64,000 nucleotides of DNA, from assembly GCA_022836915.1 (NCBI GenBank), contig CP094668.1, positions 124,001-188,000 on the forward strand. Reading direction: 5' to 3'. Position 1 is the first letter of the stretch; the number at the start of each line of letters is the position of its first letter. The DNA comes from Paenibacillus sp. OVF10 (GTDB lineage Bacteria > Bacillota > Bacilli > Paenibacillales > Paenibacillaceae). A model generated the notes under the pieces. The model had not been told where the DNA came from. It ran no database searches and saw only the letters and a list, made by a program, of their open reading frames with translations. The position numbers and the translations under genes are program-made. Shown piece by piece: positions 26,715 to 35,641 of this stretch.

Positions 26715-28352
26715 TTAAGGCAAAGTAATACTCAATGCATTCAACAGATCAGCCTGTCTGACTGGCTTTGTCAGAACAGCATCAAAGGCTTCTGCTTCAT
26801 GCAATTCAATGTGCATACCATAAGGAACAAGAACAATGACGGGCAGATTTTCCAGTCGCTGTTTCAGTTCATGTACAAAATCAACCGCTCCGCCTTCCAG
26901 TAATCCCATATCCACCACGGCTACATCAGGCATGAATCCTTCCTTGATCCAATCATGCGCTAATGTTAAACCCGAGGTCATGTGTACATCCATCTCCCAC
27001 CTACGCATCAGGGAAGAGACGCCTTGCAAAATGTCAGGGTCCTTGGCGAGTAACACCTTTTTCCCTTTTAACCGCTGCTGAATACTTGCGAGTTGAGGTA
27101 ACTCCCAGTATCTGCGCAACGGAAGGGAGATATTGAATTCCGTCTCATTTTCCTTCACACTGCTCACCTGAATACGGCCATGCATGAGAATGGCAAGATT
27201 CTGGCTTACAGCTAAACCCAGATTGCTTCCAATCAGTTTTTGGATATTCAAATTTTCATCTTGGCTGTTAAAGGTTTGTGTCTTCTTCTCCGATAACATC
27301 TGACCCGTGTACTTCACCTTGAGCTGAAGTGTACCGGTCTCCTCCAATTCTTCTCCGTTCACCACTGCTGTGATCAGAACGGAACCTTCACGCGTTGAAT
27401 CGAGAGCATACTGAATGACGTGTGCAAGCAACTGTCCGATCTTGACTTCATCACCAACGAACACTTGTGATACATTCAGTTCAAGATTTAATCCCAGCTC
27501 AATGTTCTTGCCCGTCGCAATGCCGGCATAGAGATACACGGTATTCTCAATGGTGCCTACCAGATCAAACGGATCATCATGTATAACCGTTTTACCTGCT
27601 TCATTAATGTTGAAATTCATCATATTATTCAGCAAGGAAAGCAGAATATTGCCGCTTGTCTCAATCATGTTCACATATTCGGACTGCTCCTCTGGCATAT
27701 CCGGTGTGCGCATCAGATCTGTCAGTCCCAAAATACCATTCAAGGGATTGCGAATCTCGTGACTCATCAATTTCAACATCTGTGTTTTGGTCATGGCCTC
27801 AGATTCGGCACGTTCTTTCTCTGCCTGGAGCTGTTCTTGCATTTGTTCCGAATCACTCAATTTCCGCTCCTGAACATGCAACGTGCTTTCCAAATCGACA
27901 ACATAGCCCAGGAATACAGCCATCGCCTTCAGTGTCTTCATATCGGTTTCGCTGATCACATAACCAGGATCATCCATCAGACATATGGTACCAAATGTTT
28001 CGCCCGATCTTCTCATAATAGGCACGCCCACGAAGAAGCGATTGCCAAGTCCGCTCGTAACGCCCATGGATCGTGTCATCGGATGTTCACATGTATCCGG
28101 GATCGTAAGAACACTACCGTTGTCTCTTAATACCAGGCTGCAATATGAATCCGTAAAAGGAAGTGCACTGCCTTTAACAACTAACTCTTCCGTACGATTA
28201 AAGGCCTCCAAAATGACATTGGTCACACCGTCATTCGTGGCAACAAAGATGGTATTGACCTTCAATATACCGCTTAATACGTCTACGATATGGGCCGCAG
28301 CTTCCTTTATATCTTCATAGAAGCCTCTCGTAATGCCTTCTGCCGTCCCCAT
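26715..28352 (-). CDS. GAF-HisKA-HATPase-REC hybrid kinase-like protein with degenerate ATPase
   Basis: The protein has 545 residues and no membrane helix. A GAF domain (about 10-155) ends in FFVGVPIMRRSGETFGTICLMD. A coiled coil follows, then the HisKA box LMSHEIRNPLNGILG with the phospho-acceptor His. The HATPase N-box reads GQLLAHVIQYALDST, with His and Tyr where two Asn are expected, and the G1 box is KYTG instead of DTG. A C-terminal receiver keeps Asp (VAVVDMGLL) and Lys (LTKPV). ATP binding is therefore doubtful, and it may be a pseudokinase or scaffold. I start at ATG 28352 behind AAGGGGTGG rather than the upstream in-frame codon. Confidence 0.85.
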   Translation of the reverse strand: MGTAEGITRGFYEDIKEAAAHIVDVLSGILKVNTIFVATNDGVTNVILEAFNRTEELVVKGSALPFTDSYCSLVLRDNGSVLTIPDTCEHPMTRSMGVTSGLGNRFFVGVPIMRRSGETFGTICLMDDPGYVISETDMKTLKAMAVFLGYVVDLESTLHVQERKLSDSEQMQEQLQAEKERAESEAMTKTQMLKLMSHEIRNPLNGILGLTDLMRTPDMPEEQSEYVNMIETSGNILLSLLNNMMNFNINEAGKTVIHDDPFDLVGTIENTVYLYAGIATGKNIELGLNLELNVSQVFVGDEVKIGQLLAHVIQYALDSTREGSVLITAVVNGEELEETGTLQLKVKYTGQMLSEKKTQTFNSQDENLNIQKLIGSNLGLAVSQNLAILMHGRIQVSSVKENETEFNISLPLRRYWELPQLASIQQRLKGKKVLLAKDPDILQGVSSLMRRWEMDVHMTSGLTLAHDWIKEGFMPDVAVVDMGLLEGGAVDFVHELKQRLENLPVIVLVPYGMHIELHEAEAFDAVLTKPVRQADLLNALSITLP

Positions 28353-28714
28353 GATCCACCCCTTTTGTCTTAGCTGCACTTTCTAATCTGTATATCAGAA
28401 TGTTAATCACGTACAAGGGCTCATCAAGAATCCGAATAGCTGTCACAATCTATACTTATATGATTAACACCGTAGAAGTAAAAGAGAATCATACTGCCTG
28501 CCGACAGCCCGTTTTCGGACAAAAGCAGGTCTTGAACTGATAGTTAAAGACTGAAAATGTACTGCAAATCGCCTTTTCAGCTTGATTAAAGTCCATCTTG
28601 TCCAACTTCGAATATTATCCTTGCAAGATAACTAGAAATTATACGCTTCTACTCAGACTTTGGAAACCTTTATCCGCAGCAATTAAAGGAAAGTCCACTT
28701 TGCCCACTACGTTG

Positions 28715-28730
28715 TGTGACCATTATCACA
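28715..28730 (+). promoter_or_regulatory. FNR/Crp-type operator upstream of nrdDG
   Basis: TGTGACCATTATCACA is a perfect TGTGA-N6-TCACA palindrome, the Gram-positive FNR consensus half-sites. Its centre is about 41 bp upstream of a start site predicted from TATAAA at 28751-28756. That is the class II activator position and is consistent with anaerobic induction. Confidence 0.8.
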
Positions 28731-28736
28731 CCCAAA

Positions 28737-28784
28737 AACCACATATAGTTTATAAATGGATAATACGAATCTACATATAGTATT
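28737..28784 (+). promoter_or_regulatory. tandem NrdR boxes in the nrdDG promoter
   Basis: Box 1 (28737-28752, AACCACATATAGTTTA) and box 2 (28769-28784, ATCTACATATAGTATT) share the ACATATAGT core. They are offset by exactly 32 bp, about three helical turns. NrdR sites in other bacteria come as such pairs at 31-32 bp. Box 1 overlaps the predicted -10 region, fitting repression. Confidence 0.75.
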
Positions 28785-28830
28785 TAACGTGAATTAAATG
28801 ATAACCAAATCATTTTAGGAGGAACCTTAC

Positions 28831-30791
28831 ATGAACATGCTTGAGTATGCCACTCCACCGGCATCCGATCTATTATCCGACCTGGGAAGACGCATTATTG
28901 GCGCAGAAGACGCCGATACGCTGAGGGAAAATGCAAATCTGAACGGGGACTCCTTCAGCGGTAAGATGAGCAGGCTCGGTTCGGAGACCGCCAAGTGGCA
29001 TGCTCTGCGTCATGTGTTGCCAGAAGAGCTTGCCCAAGCTGTGGAGAATGGGGATCTGTATGTACACGATCTGGATCAGTATGCACTTGGAACGACCAAC
29101 TGCATCTTTATCCCGTTTGACCGTCTCCTTGCTGCGGGTTTTAATACAGGCAACGGATCGGTTCGCACACCTCAGACGATCATGTCTGCAATGGCCCTGG
29201 TTGCGATCATCTTCCAATCCCAGCAGAACAGTCAATATGGCGGTGTATCGGCCAATAAAATTGACTGGGATTTGGCCCTTATGTACAGCGATCGTTCCGC
29301 AAACATTATCGCAAAGGGCAACGCCTCTTTGGTGAGCATGCCCTGCTTGAGGATGAACTGCTTTATCTGGACAGCATCGAAGCGAAAAATCAGTGCCCGC
29401 GCGCATATGCCTTCGCCTATGAAGAGACTGAGCTGGAGACAGGACAAGCTGCTGAATCACTGATTCATAACTTGAATACAATGAGCAGCCGGGCAGGTGG
29501 TCAGATTCCATTCACTTCACTGAACTATGGATTATGTACTTCAGCGGAAGGAAGGTTGGTATCGCGTTCATTGCTCGAAGCAACCATCCGTGGCCTGGGC
29601 AACGGGGAGACTCCCGTGTTCCCTCAACATATTTTCCAATGTAAACAGGGGATCAATCAGGCTCATGGAGAGCCGAACTATGATTTGTTCCGCCTCGCAG
29701 TCACCTGTTCATCCCGGCGGATGTATCCCAACTTTGTCAATGTTGATGCTTCGTTCAATCTGCCTTTCTATCATCCGGAAGATCCGGATACGATCATTGC
29801 AACTATGGGATGCCGCACACGTACACTGGCTGACCGGTTTGGTCGCAATCGTCAAAGTGGCAAAGGTAATCTGTCCTTCAACACCATTAACCTCGTGAAA
29901 CTCGGCATCCGGTTTGGCATCTGCCAAGGTGCCAGAGCTGTCGCTGACCGGGCCGGATTCTATACTGCTTTGGAATCGATTATGCATAACGCCGCTTCCG
30001 GCCTGCTGCATCGCTACCGAATTCAGACAGCACAGCCTGCCAAGGCATCGGACTTCATGATGCGGGAGGGTGTATGGGAAGGTGGAGAACAGCTTGGCCC
30101 GAACGATCCGGTTGCCGATCTATTAAAGCATGGAACATTATCTCTTGGTTTTATCGGTCTTGCGGAATGTATGACAGCTCTCTATGGGCGCCATCATGGG
30201 CAGGACCCCCATGTACACCACGAAGCGCTCAACATTATTCGGACCATGAGAGAGTTCTGTGACCGGATGAGCGAGCAGCATAACTTGAATATCACACTGT
30301 TTGCCACACCTGCTGAAGGGTTGTCCGGCAAATTCACGAAGATCGACAGAGAACGATACGGCCTCATTGCTGGGGTTAATGATCGTGAGTATTATACGAA
30401 CTCATTCCATATCCCGGTATACCACACTCTTCCAGCTTATCGGAAGATTGAACTGGAGGCCCCGTTCCACACTTTATGTAACGCGGGTGCAATCTCCTAT
30501 GTGGAGCTTGACGGAAACGTTCGGGCCAACACCGCAGCTTTCCTGCGAATTGTGCAGTATGCACTGGCACAGGATATCGGTTATTTCTCTATTAATCATC
30601 CGATTGATCGCTGCCCTGCATGTGGTTATGAAGGCGTCATTGGGGATGTATGTCCAGGCTGTGAAGCCCACGAGAACCATGTGCACTTCCAGCGGTTACG
30701 CCGCGTAACTGGCTATCTGACCGGAGATTACAAAGTACGCTTCAATGCTGCGAAGCAAGCCGAAGTGCGAGATCGGGTGAAACACCGGTGA
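28831..30791 (+). CDS. nrdD: anaerobic (class III) ribonucleoside-triphosphate reductase, frame broken near 29276
   Basis: NrdD reduces ribonucleotides with a glycyl radical. Visible features are LYVHDLDQYALGTTNC near the N-terminus, SRAGGQIPFTSLNYG, and the catalytic-loop region FAGE-like VTCSSRRMYPNF. The C-terminal zinc site is RCPACGYEGVIGDVCPGCE, followed by the glycyl-radical motif RRVTGYLTG. The frame breaks at IDWDLA and resumes as PYVQRSFRKHYRKGQ if CCC at 29276-29278 has a fourth C. The product is about 653 residues, with no N-terminal ATP-cone. AGGAGGAACC precedes the ATG. It is regulated by the FNR and NrdR sites upstream, and nrdG overlaps its stop. Confidence 0.93.
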
Positions 30792-31297
30792 ATCTATATG
30801 GTTACATCCCGGAATCGGTGAATGAAGGGACAGGTCTGCGTGCCGTGTTGTTCATCAGCGGATGTCGTCACGCCTGTCCAGGCTGCTTCAGTCCGGATTC
30901 GTGGAGCTTTCGAGCGGGTGAGCCCTTTACAGAGGATCGGCAGCAGCAGATTCTGCATGAAGTGACGAGCCATCCATTGTTGGATGGCGTTACGTTGTGT
31001 GGTGGTGATCCCTTTTTCTCGGCAGCAGAATGTACGTCTTGGGTCCAGCAGCTCCGAGCTGCACGTCCTGATCTGACGGTATGGGCCTACACGGGATTTG
31101 AATATGAGGAACTGATTACCGACCCTGCGAGAGCGGAGCTTGCCCAGTTGTGTGATGTGATTATTGACGGGCGATACGTTGAAGCGGAGCGTGATGTCTC
31201 CCTTCCCTTCCGCGGCAGTCGGAATCAACGTTTGATTGATGTCAGTGCAACACTAGCCACTCGAACCATCGTTACAATACAGCTCAGTATGCTGTAA
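30788..31297 (+). CDS. nrdG: anaerobic ribonucleotide reductase activase, radical SAM
   Basis: The 169-residue radical-SAM activase has the cluster motif CRHACPGC (Cys26, Cys30, Cys33), followed by the usual SPDSW. DGVTLCGGDPFF (GGD/E SAM-binding) and DVIIDGRYV also mark the family. It generates the glycyl radical on NrdD using S-adenosylmethionine. The start is GTG, overlapping the nrdD stop as GTGA, so translation is coupled. Confidence 0.93.
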   Translation: MNLYGYIPESVNEGTGLRAVLFISGCRHACPGCFSPDSWSFRAGEPFTEDRQQQILHEVTSHPLLDGVTLCGGDPFFSAAECTSWVQQLRAARPDLTVWAYTGFEYEELITDPARAELAQLCDVIIDGRYVEAERDVSLPFRGSRNQRLIDVSATLATRTIVTIQLSML

Positions 31298-31325
31298 ACA
31301 TTGGTTTTATTCCCCTCACCAACTA

Positions 31326-31360
31326 ACAAGGCACGGGTCCCCAGCGGACTCGTGTCTTGT
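31326..31360 (+). terminator. terminator-like hairpin after nrdG
   Basis: ACAAGGCACGGGTCC pairs with GGACTCGTGTCTTGT with three mismatches around a 5-nt loop. The trailing T run is short, so termination is only probable. Confidence 0.5.
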
Positions 31361-31513
31361 TGGCGTATAGTGGTCTGCTTTAAGAAATAGGTTTTATCCA
31401 TTCTCTCTATTTTCTTCTCTATTGCATGACGATATATAATATAGGTAGTTACTAAGTTAGCATTTAAAATTTAACCGTTTACATAAGGTAACCAGGGAGG
31501 AATCATCTTTTAT

Positions 31514-32353
31514 ATGGATATTGTTCAAGCATTAATTACATGTATGCCTTTCTTTCGAGATACGATTCGTCAGGATGTAACCCTCTCCGTTATTGATCAT
31601 GAAAAATTCTTATATTTCTCAGCAGGAGAATCGTTAAAGCAACTGAATTATCAACCCGGCGACCCTCTGTTGGATGGAAATCGAAATTTTGCTGATCTCA
31701 ACGGCGGTACCGTCAAACGATTCGATCACTATCCTAAAGATTTATTCGGTGTTCCTTTTGACGTGGCTTTTATCCCCATTAAAAATGAAAAAGGTGAAGT
31801 CATCGCCCTGTTCAACCTGCTCTACAGTATGGATGACCAGGACCAGCTGCAACAGCTCATGGATGCTACCGAAAATCTGACCAACCAGTTAATTGACAGT
31901 GTACAGCATGTAGCTGCACACTCCGAGGAACTCAGTGCCACAACCGAAGAGATCCGGAATAATTCCAAACAAGCCGTACAGAAATCAGGCAATGTAACTC
32001 AAGTCGCCAGCTTCATTCGTGAAATCTCCGAACAAACCAATCTGCTCGGCTTGAATGCAGCCATTGAAGCTGCTCGTGTAGGTGAAGCAGGTGCAGGCTT
32101 TGGCGTTGTTGCCAAAGAAATTCGCAAACTGTCTGTGGATACCAAAGAAGCAACGGCCCGTATTGAAGATTCTCTTCTCTCGGTTCGGCAATCCATTCAA
32201 GGCATGGAGAATGAACTTGGTGAGATCACGGCCAGCTCCCAAGAACAGGCTGAACTCGTAAACAATTTCATGAGCACAATTGAGCAGCTGAATGAAACCA
32301 ACAAACAATTGAAGCAATTTGTGCAAAAAATGATTACGTTTGACGGAAAATAA
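31514..32353 (+). CDS. short soluble methyl-accepting chemotaxis-type protein
   Basis: The protein has 279 residues and no transmembrane helix or HAMP domain. An N-terminal ~120-residue sensor-like module ([43 protein letters not shown]) has a PAS-like look. It is followed by a compact MCP signalling hairpin with [37 protein letters not shown]. This is the highly conserved tip that binds CheA/CheW. Such cytosolic receptors sense internal cues such as redox or energy; the ligand is unknown. GGGAGGA lies upstream of the ATG. A terminator shared with the converging GH3 gene follows. Confidence 0.9.
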   Translation: MDIVQALITCMPFFRDTIRQDVTLSVIDHEKFLYFSAGESLKQLNYQPGDPLLDGNRNFADLNGGTVKRFDHYPKDLFGVPFDVAFIPIKNEKGEVIALFNLLYSMDDQDQLQQLMDATENLTNQLIDSVQHVAAHSEELSATTEEIRNNSKQAVQKSGNVTQVASFIREISEQTNLLGLNAAIEAARVGEAGAGFGVVAKEIRKLSVDTKEATARIEDSLLSVRQSIQGMENELGEITASSQEQAELVNNFMSTIEQLNETNKQLKQFVQKMITFDGK

Positions 32354-32403
32354 AAATACGTTTAATGGACAATAAAAAATGCGTTTGATAGCAAACAATA
32401 AAC

Positions 32404-32434
32404 AAAAGCCTCCGAATAAGTTCGGAGGCTTTTT
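32404..32434. terminator. bidirectional terminator between MCP and GH3 genes
   Basis: AAAAGCCTCCGAA and TTCGGAGGCTTTTT form a perfect stem around TAAG, with T runs in both directions. Confidence 0.88.
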
Positions 32435-32449
32435 CATGAGTTATTTGAC

Positions 32450-35272
32450 TTAACGAATCTCGAAGTGACTGATGCGCACGCCTGCAGACAACACAATGTA
32501 TACATCCTGCGCACCTGATGCACCTGTGAGTTCAGCCTTCACGGTAGACCACTGCTGGGCTTCACCTTGTGCCAGTTCCACACGTCCTGCGAGCGTACCG
32601 TCTGGTGAACCGAGTCGAACTTCTAACACAGCACCTGCTTGTTCTGCGGAGACACGCGCTCCAATTGCTGCTGCCCCACTACCCAGATCGGCATCCTTGA
32701 AAGCAATCCATCCTTGCTCGCCAACTACACGGACAGCACTTCCGCCCTCTTTGCTCTCATCCAGATCAACACCCAGGTAAGCATCATAATTCTCAGCACG
32801 AGTAGCCACACCCAGATTACGGGCAGGGATCGTCTCTCCTTCTACCGTCAGGTCTGCAACCAATTGGACATCAGAGGATGACTTGGCAACCATGATGGAG
32901 TAAGTTCCACTTTCCACGACATACCGATCACGAGTTACATCCCAGATTGCCAGTTCCTGAACAGGCAAGGTGAAGCTGACTTTCGCTGTACCTCCCGCTT
33001 CGATATGAAGACGACGGAATCCTTTTAACGTTTTGAGTGGACGTTTCACCCGGGATTTGCCTGCACGAACGTACAACTGTACAACTTCGTCACTGGCGAT
33101 TGAACCCGTATTGCTCACATCTACAGTTACCGTAACGTTGCCCTCTGTACCCACTTGAGCTGGGCTAAGTTCCAAATTGCTGTATTTAAACGTTGCATAC
33201 GTCAGACCATGTCCAAACGGATACAATACATTACCTTCAAAATATTGATATGTCCGACCGGATTGAATGATATCGTAATCCTTGATGTCGGTCAGTTGAT
33301 CTGCTGATTGTACCCATGTCATGTTCAAACGGCCTGCTGGCGCATAGTCGCCATAGAGTACGTCTGCTACTGCGTTACCCAGTTCCTGTCCTGCGTGTGA
33401 AGTGTACAATACCGCCGGGATGTTCTCCTGAACCCAATTCGATGTGAATGGATAACTACCCACGATGACCACAACCGTATTCGGGTTCGCGGCATAGACC
33501 GCCTCAACCAAACGTTGCTGAGATTCGGCCAGATCCAGACTTGGACGATCAATTTCTTCTTTACCATTTACAAGCGGATTGTTACCAACAAAGACAATCG
33601 CCGTTTCCGCAGCCTTGGCAGCTGCTACCGCTTCCTCAAGTCCATTCACAATCACATCCTGCTTGAATGTCTCTGTAGCACCGAAAGACTTCAGTTCTTC
33701 AGACACCGCAAATGCATCGTTTCCGCCATTAGGTGTAGTCACCGTTTTGCCATTCCATGTGGTCAGACCTACACTACCATCCTCTTGTGGCAACAGGTGG
33801 AATACTTCCTTCACGAACCAGCCGTACACTTCATCTGCGGAAGCCGTTACGGTCTCTTCATCTGTGGTCAGATATTTGCCGTTGCTTTCGGCCTGCAAGG
33901 TATAACTTCCGAAGCCCCAGTCGGACACCATGAACGTCTCTGCTTCTCCCGAAGCAATGACAGGTGATTTTTCACCATCTGCCAGTCCAATCTTCTTCCC
34001 ATTGGCTACAGAAGTTAACGTAATACGGTCATTACCATCCTTGAACGATACTTTATCACTGCCTACTTTGCCACGGATCGCTTCAAGTGGGGATACGTTA
34101 TACGGCATGGTGCCTGCATACCAGTCACGATAGACGGTTCCGCCCAATTGACCAATCACAGCCACTTTACCAGCTTTTGTTTTGTCCAGCGGCAGTGTGT
34201 CTTTGTCGTTTTTGAGCAATACGACTTGTTCTCTTGCGGCTCTGAGCGACAGTTCTTTTGCTTTCTCTGTCATCATGGACTCTTCACCAATAGCAGCGTA
34301 CGGGTTCCCTTCTTCCGGATCGAACTCGCCCAGACGGAAACGCACACGGAACGTATTAAACAACGCCTTATCGATGTCATCCATCGTGAGTGTACCTTGT
34401 TCCAATCCTTCACGCAGTGCCTGTTTGGACAGATCGGCATCATCCGTGATGCTGTCAATTCCAGCTTTAACAGACTCTACCGTACCCGGTGTATGGGAAT
34501 CATAATATTTATGATCGTTCTTAATGCCCATCACATCGCCTGCGTCGCTGACAACGAAACCATCCATGCCCCATTCGCCTTTGACAACCTCGTTCACAAA
34601 TGGATGCAACAACGCTGGCGTACCATTAATGGAGTTGTACGCCGTCATCATGGACTGTGCGCCGCCTTCCTTAAATGGCTTCTCAAACGCTTTCAGATAA
34701 TATTCACGCATGTTGCGCGGATCAATGCTGGACGAACCACTTCCGCGATCCACTTCGTTATTATTCGCAAGAAAATGCTTCAAAGTAGCAACCGCTTTGT
34801 AATACTTCGGATGGTCACCCTGAATTCCTTTGACCAATGCTGTTGTCAGCTCGGCTGTCAGTTCTGGATCTTCACCATACGCCTCTTCATTCCGTCCCCA
34901 GCGCGGGTCACGTTCCATATCCACTGTAGGTGCCCACAGCGTAAGACCGTTCACTGCCGGATTTCGTTTATAAAATACACGCGCCTCGTCTCCGAGCACG
35001 GAGCCAATCTCCTTCATCAGATCTGCATCCCATGTGCATGCTAGCCCCACCGGTTGTGGGAAAGATGTTGCTTCTCCAAGCCAGGCCAGGCCGTGTGCCG
35101 CTTCTGTTCCGTGTTTGTATGCAGGCACACCCAAGCGTTCTACTGCTGGCTGATATTGCAGCATGGATTCAATTTTTTCATCTTCCGTCAAGCGGGATAC
35201 AAGGTCCTTCACACGGGTGTCTAACTCTAGTGCTGTATCTTGAAACGGATATTTCGTTTGGTTGGTCGTCAT
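32450..35272 (-). CDS. glycoside hydrolase family 3 beta-glycosidase with extra beta domains
   Basis: The protein has 940 residues and no signal peptide, so it acts inside the cell. The GH3 TIM barrel shows HGTEAAHGLAW, LWAPTVDMERDPRWGRNEEAYGEDP, ATLKHFLANNNE with Lys165/His166, and nucleophile Asp243 in GFVVSDAGDV. The second domain has EQVVLLKNDKDTLPLD and is interrupted by a beta-trefoil-like insert (about 410-530, SYTLQAESNGKYLTTDEE). Then come YPFGHGLTY, a fibronectin-III-like module and a C-terminal CBM6-like module. Beta-glucosidase or xylosidase specificity cannot be decided. It is a single gene behind a cre-like site. Confidence 0.9.
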   Translation of the reverse strand: MTTNQTKYPFQDTALELDTRVKDLVSRLTEDEKIESMLQYQPAVERLGVPAYKHGTEAAHGLAWLGEATSFPQPVGLACTWDADLMKEIGSVLGDEARVFYKRNPAVNGLTLWAPTVDMERDPRWGRNEEAYGEDPELTAELTTALVKGIQGDHPKYYKAVATLKHFLANNNEVDRGSGSSSIDPRNMREYYLKAFEKPFKEGGAQSMMTAYNSINGTPALLHPFVNEVVKGEWGMDGFVVSDAGDVMGIKNDHKYYDSHTPGTVESVKAGIDSITDDADLSKQALREGLEQGTLTMDDIDKALFNTFRVRFRLGEFDPEEGNPYAAIGEESMMTEKAKELSLRAAREQVVLLKNDKDTLPLDKTKAGKVAVIGQLGGTVYRDWYAGTMPYNVSPLEAIRGKVGSDKVSFKDGNDRITLTSVANGKKIGLADGEKSPVIASGEAETFMVSDWGFGSYTLQAESNGKYLTTDEETVTASADEVYGWFVKEVFHLLPQEDGSVGLTTWNGKTVTTPNGGNDAFAVSEELKSFGATETFKQDVIVNGLEEAVAAAKAAETAIVFVGNNPLVNGKEEIDRPSLDLAESQQRLVEAVYAANPNTVVVIVGSYPFTSNWVQENIPAVLYTSHAGQELGNAVADVLYGDYAPAGRLNMTWVQSADQLTDIKDYDIIQSGRTYQYFEGNVLYPFGHGLTYATFKYSNLELSPAQVGTEGNVTVTVDVSNTGSIASDEVVQLYVRAGKSRVKRPLKTLKGFRRLHIEAGGTAKVSFTLPVQELAIWDVTRDRYVVESGTYSIMVAKSSSDVQLVADLTVEGETIPARNLGVATRAENYDAYLGVDLDESKEGGSAVRVVGEQGWIAFKDADLGSGAAAIGARVSAEQAGAVLEVRLGSPDGTLAGRVELAQGEAQQWSTVKAELTGASGAQDVYIVLSAGVRISHFEIR

Positions 35273-35391
35273 ATGGAATCTCCTTTGGTTATCGGTAGTA
35301 AATTAAAATGATAGCGAATACATATCTTATGAAAAAACGGGGATTAATTCAGATAAAATCTTACTTCAGATGGATAGATTAATCCTTTTAT

Positions 35392-35405
35392 AATCAACGT
35401 TTACA
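35392..35405 (-). promoter_or_regulatory. cre-like site upstream of the GH3 gene
   Basis: On the minus strand TGTAAACGTTGATT fits the CcpA consensus TGWAANCGNTNWCA at 12 of 14 positions, missing the last two. It lies 120 bp before the start codon of a carbohydrate gene, where catabolite control is expected. Confidence 0.4.
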
Positions 35406-35641
35406 GGTATAAAACTTGATCTCCTTTTCAAAACCTAAAACGGTTTCGATAATCCTATCATATAGCATGTTTAACAAAAAAAACAGAGGTTCTGCGCAGG
35501 AAATTGTGAACATCCCCTCTGCAAAATCTGAACAACACCGTTTTTTCCTGGCATAGTCTGGCAATCATGAATAAGAGTACAACGATGTGCGCTGAACAAC
35601 ATCCCATTCGATAGATTGAAGACGATCAAGGAGGAAAACAA

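Noticed and set aside
34148..35044. 298-codon plus-strand open frame
   Set aside because: It is antisense to the well-supported GH3 catalytic domain and shows no family features; a coding shadow.
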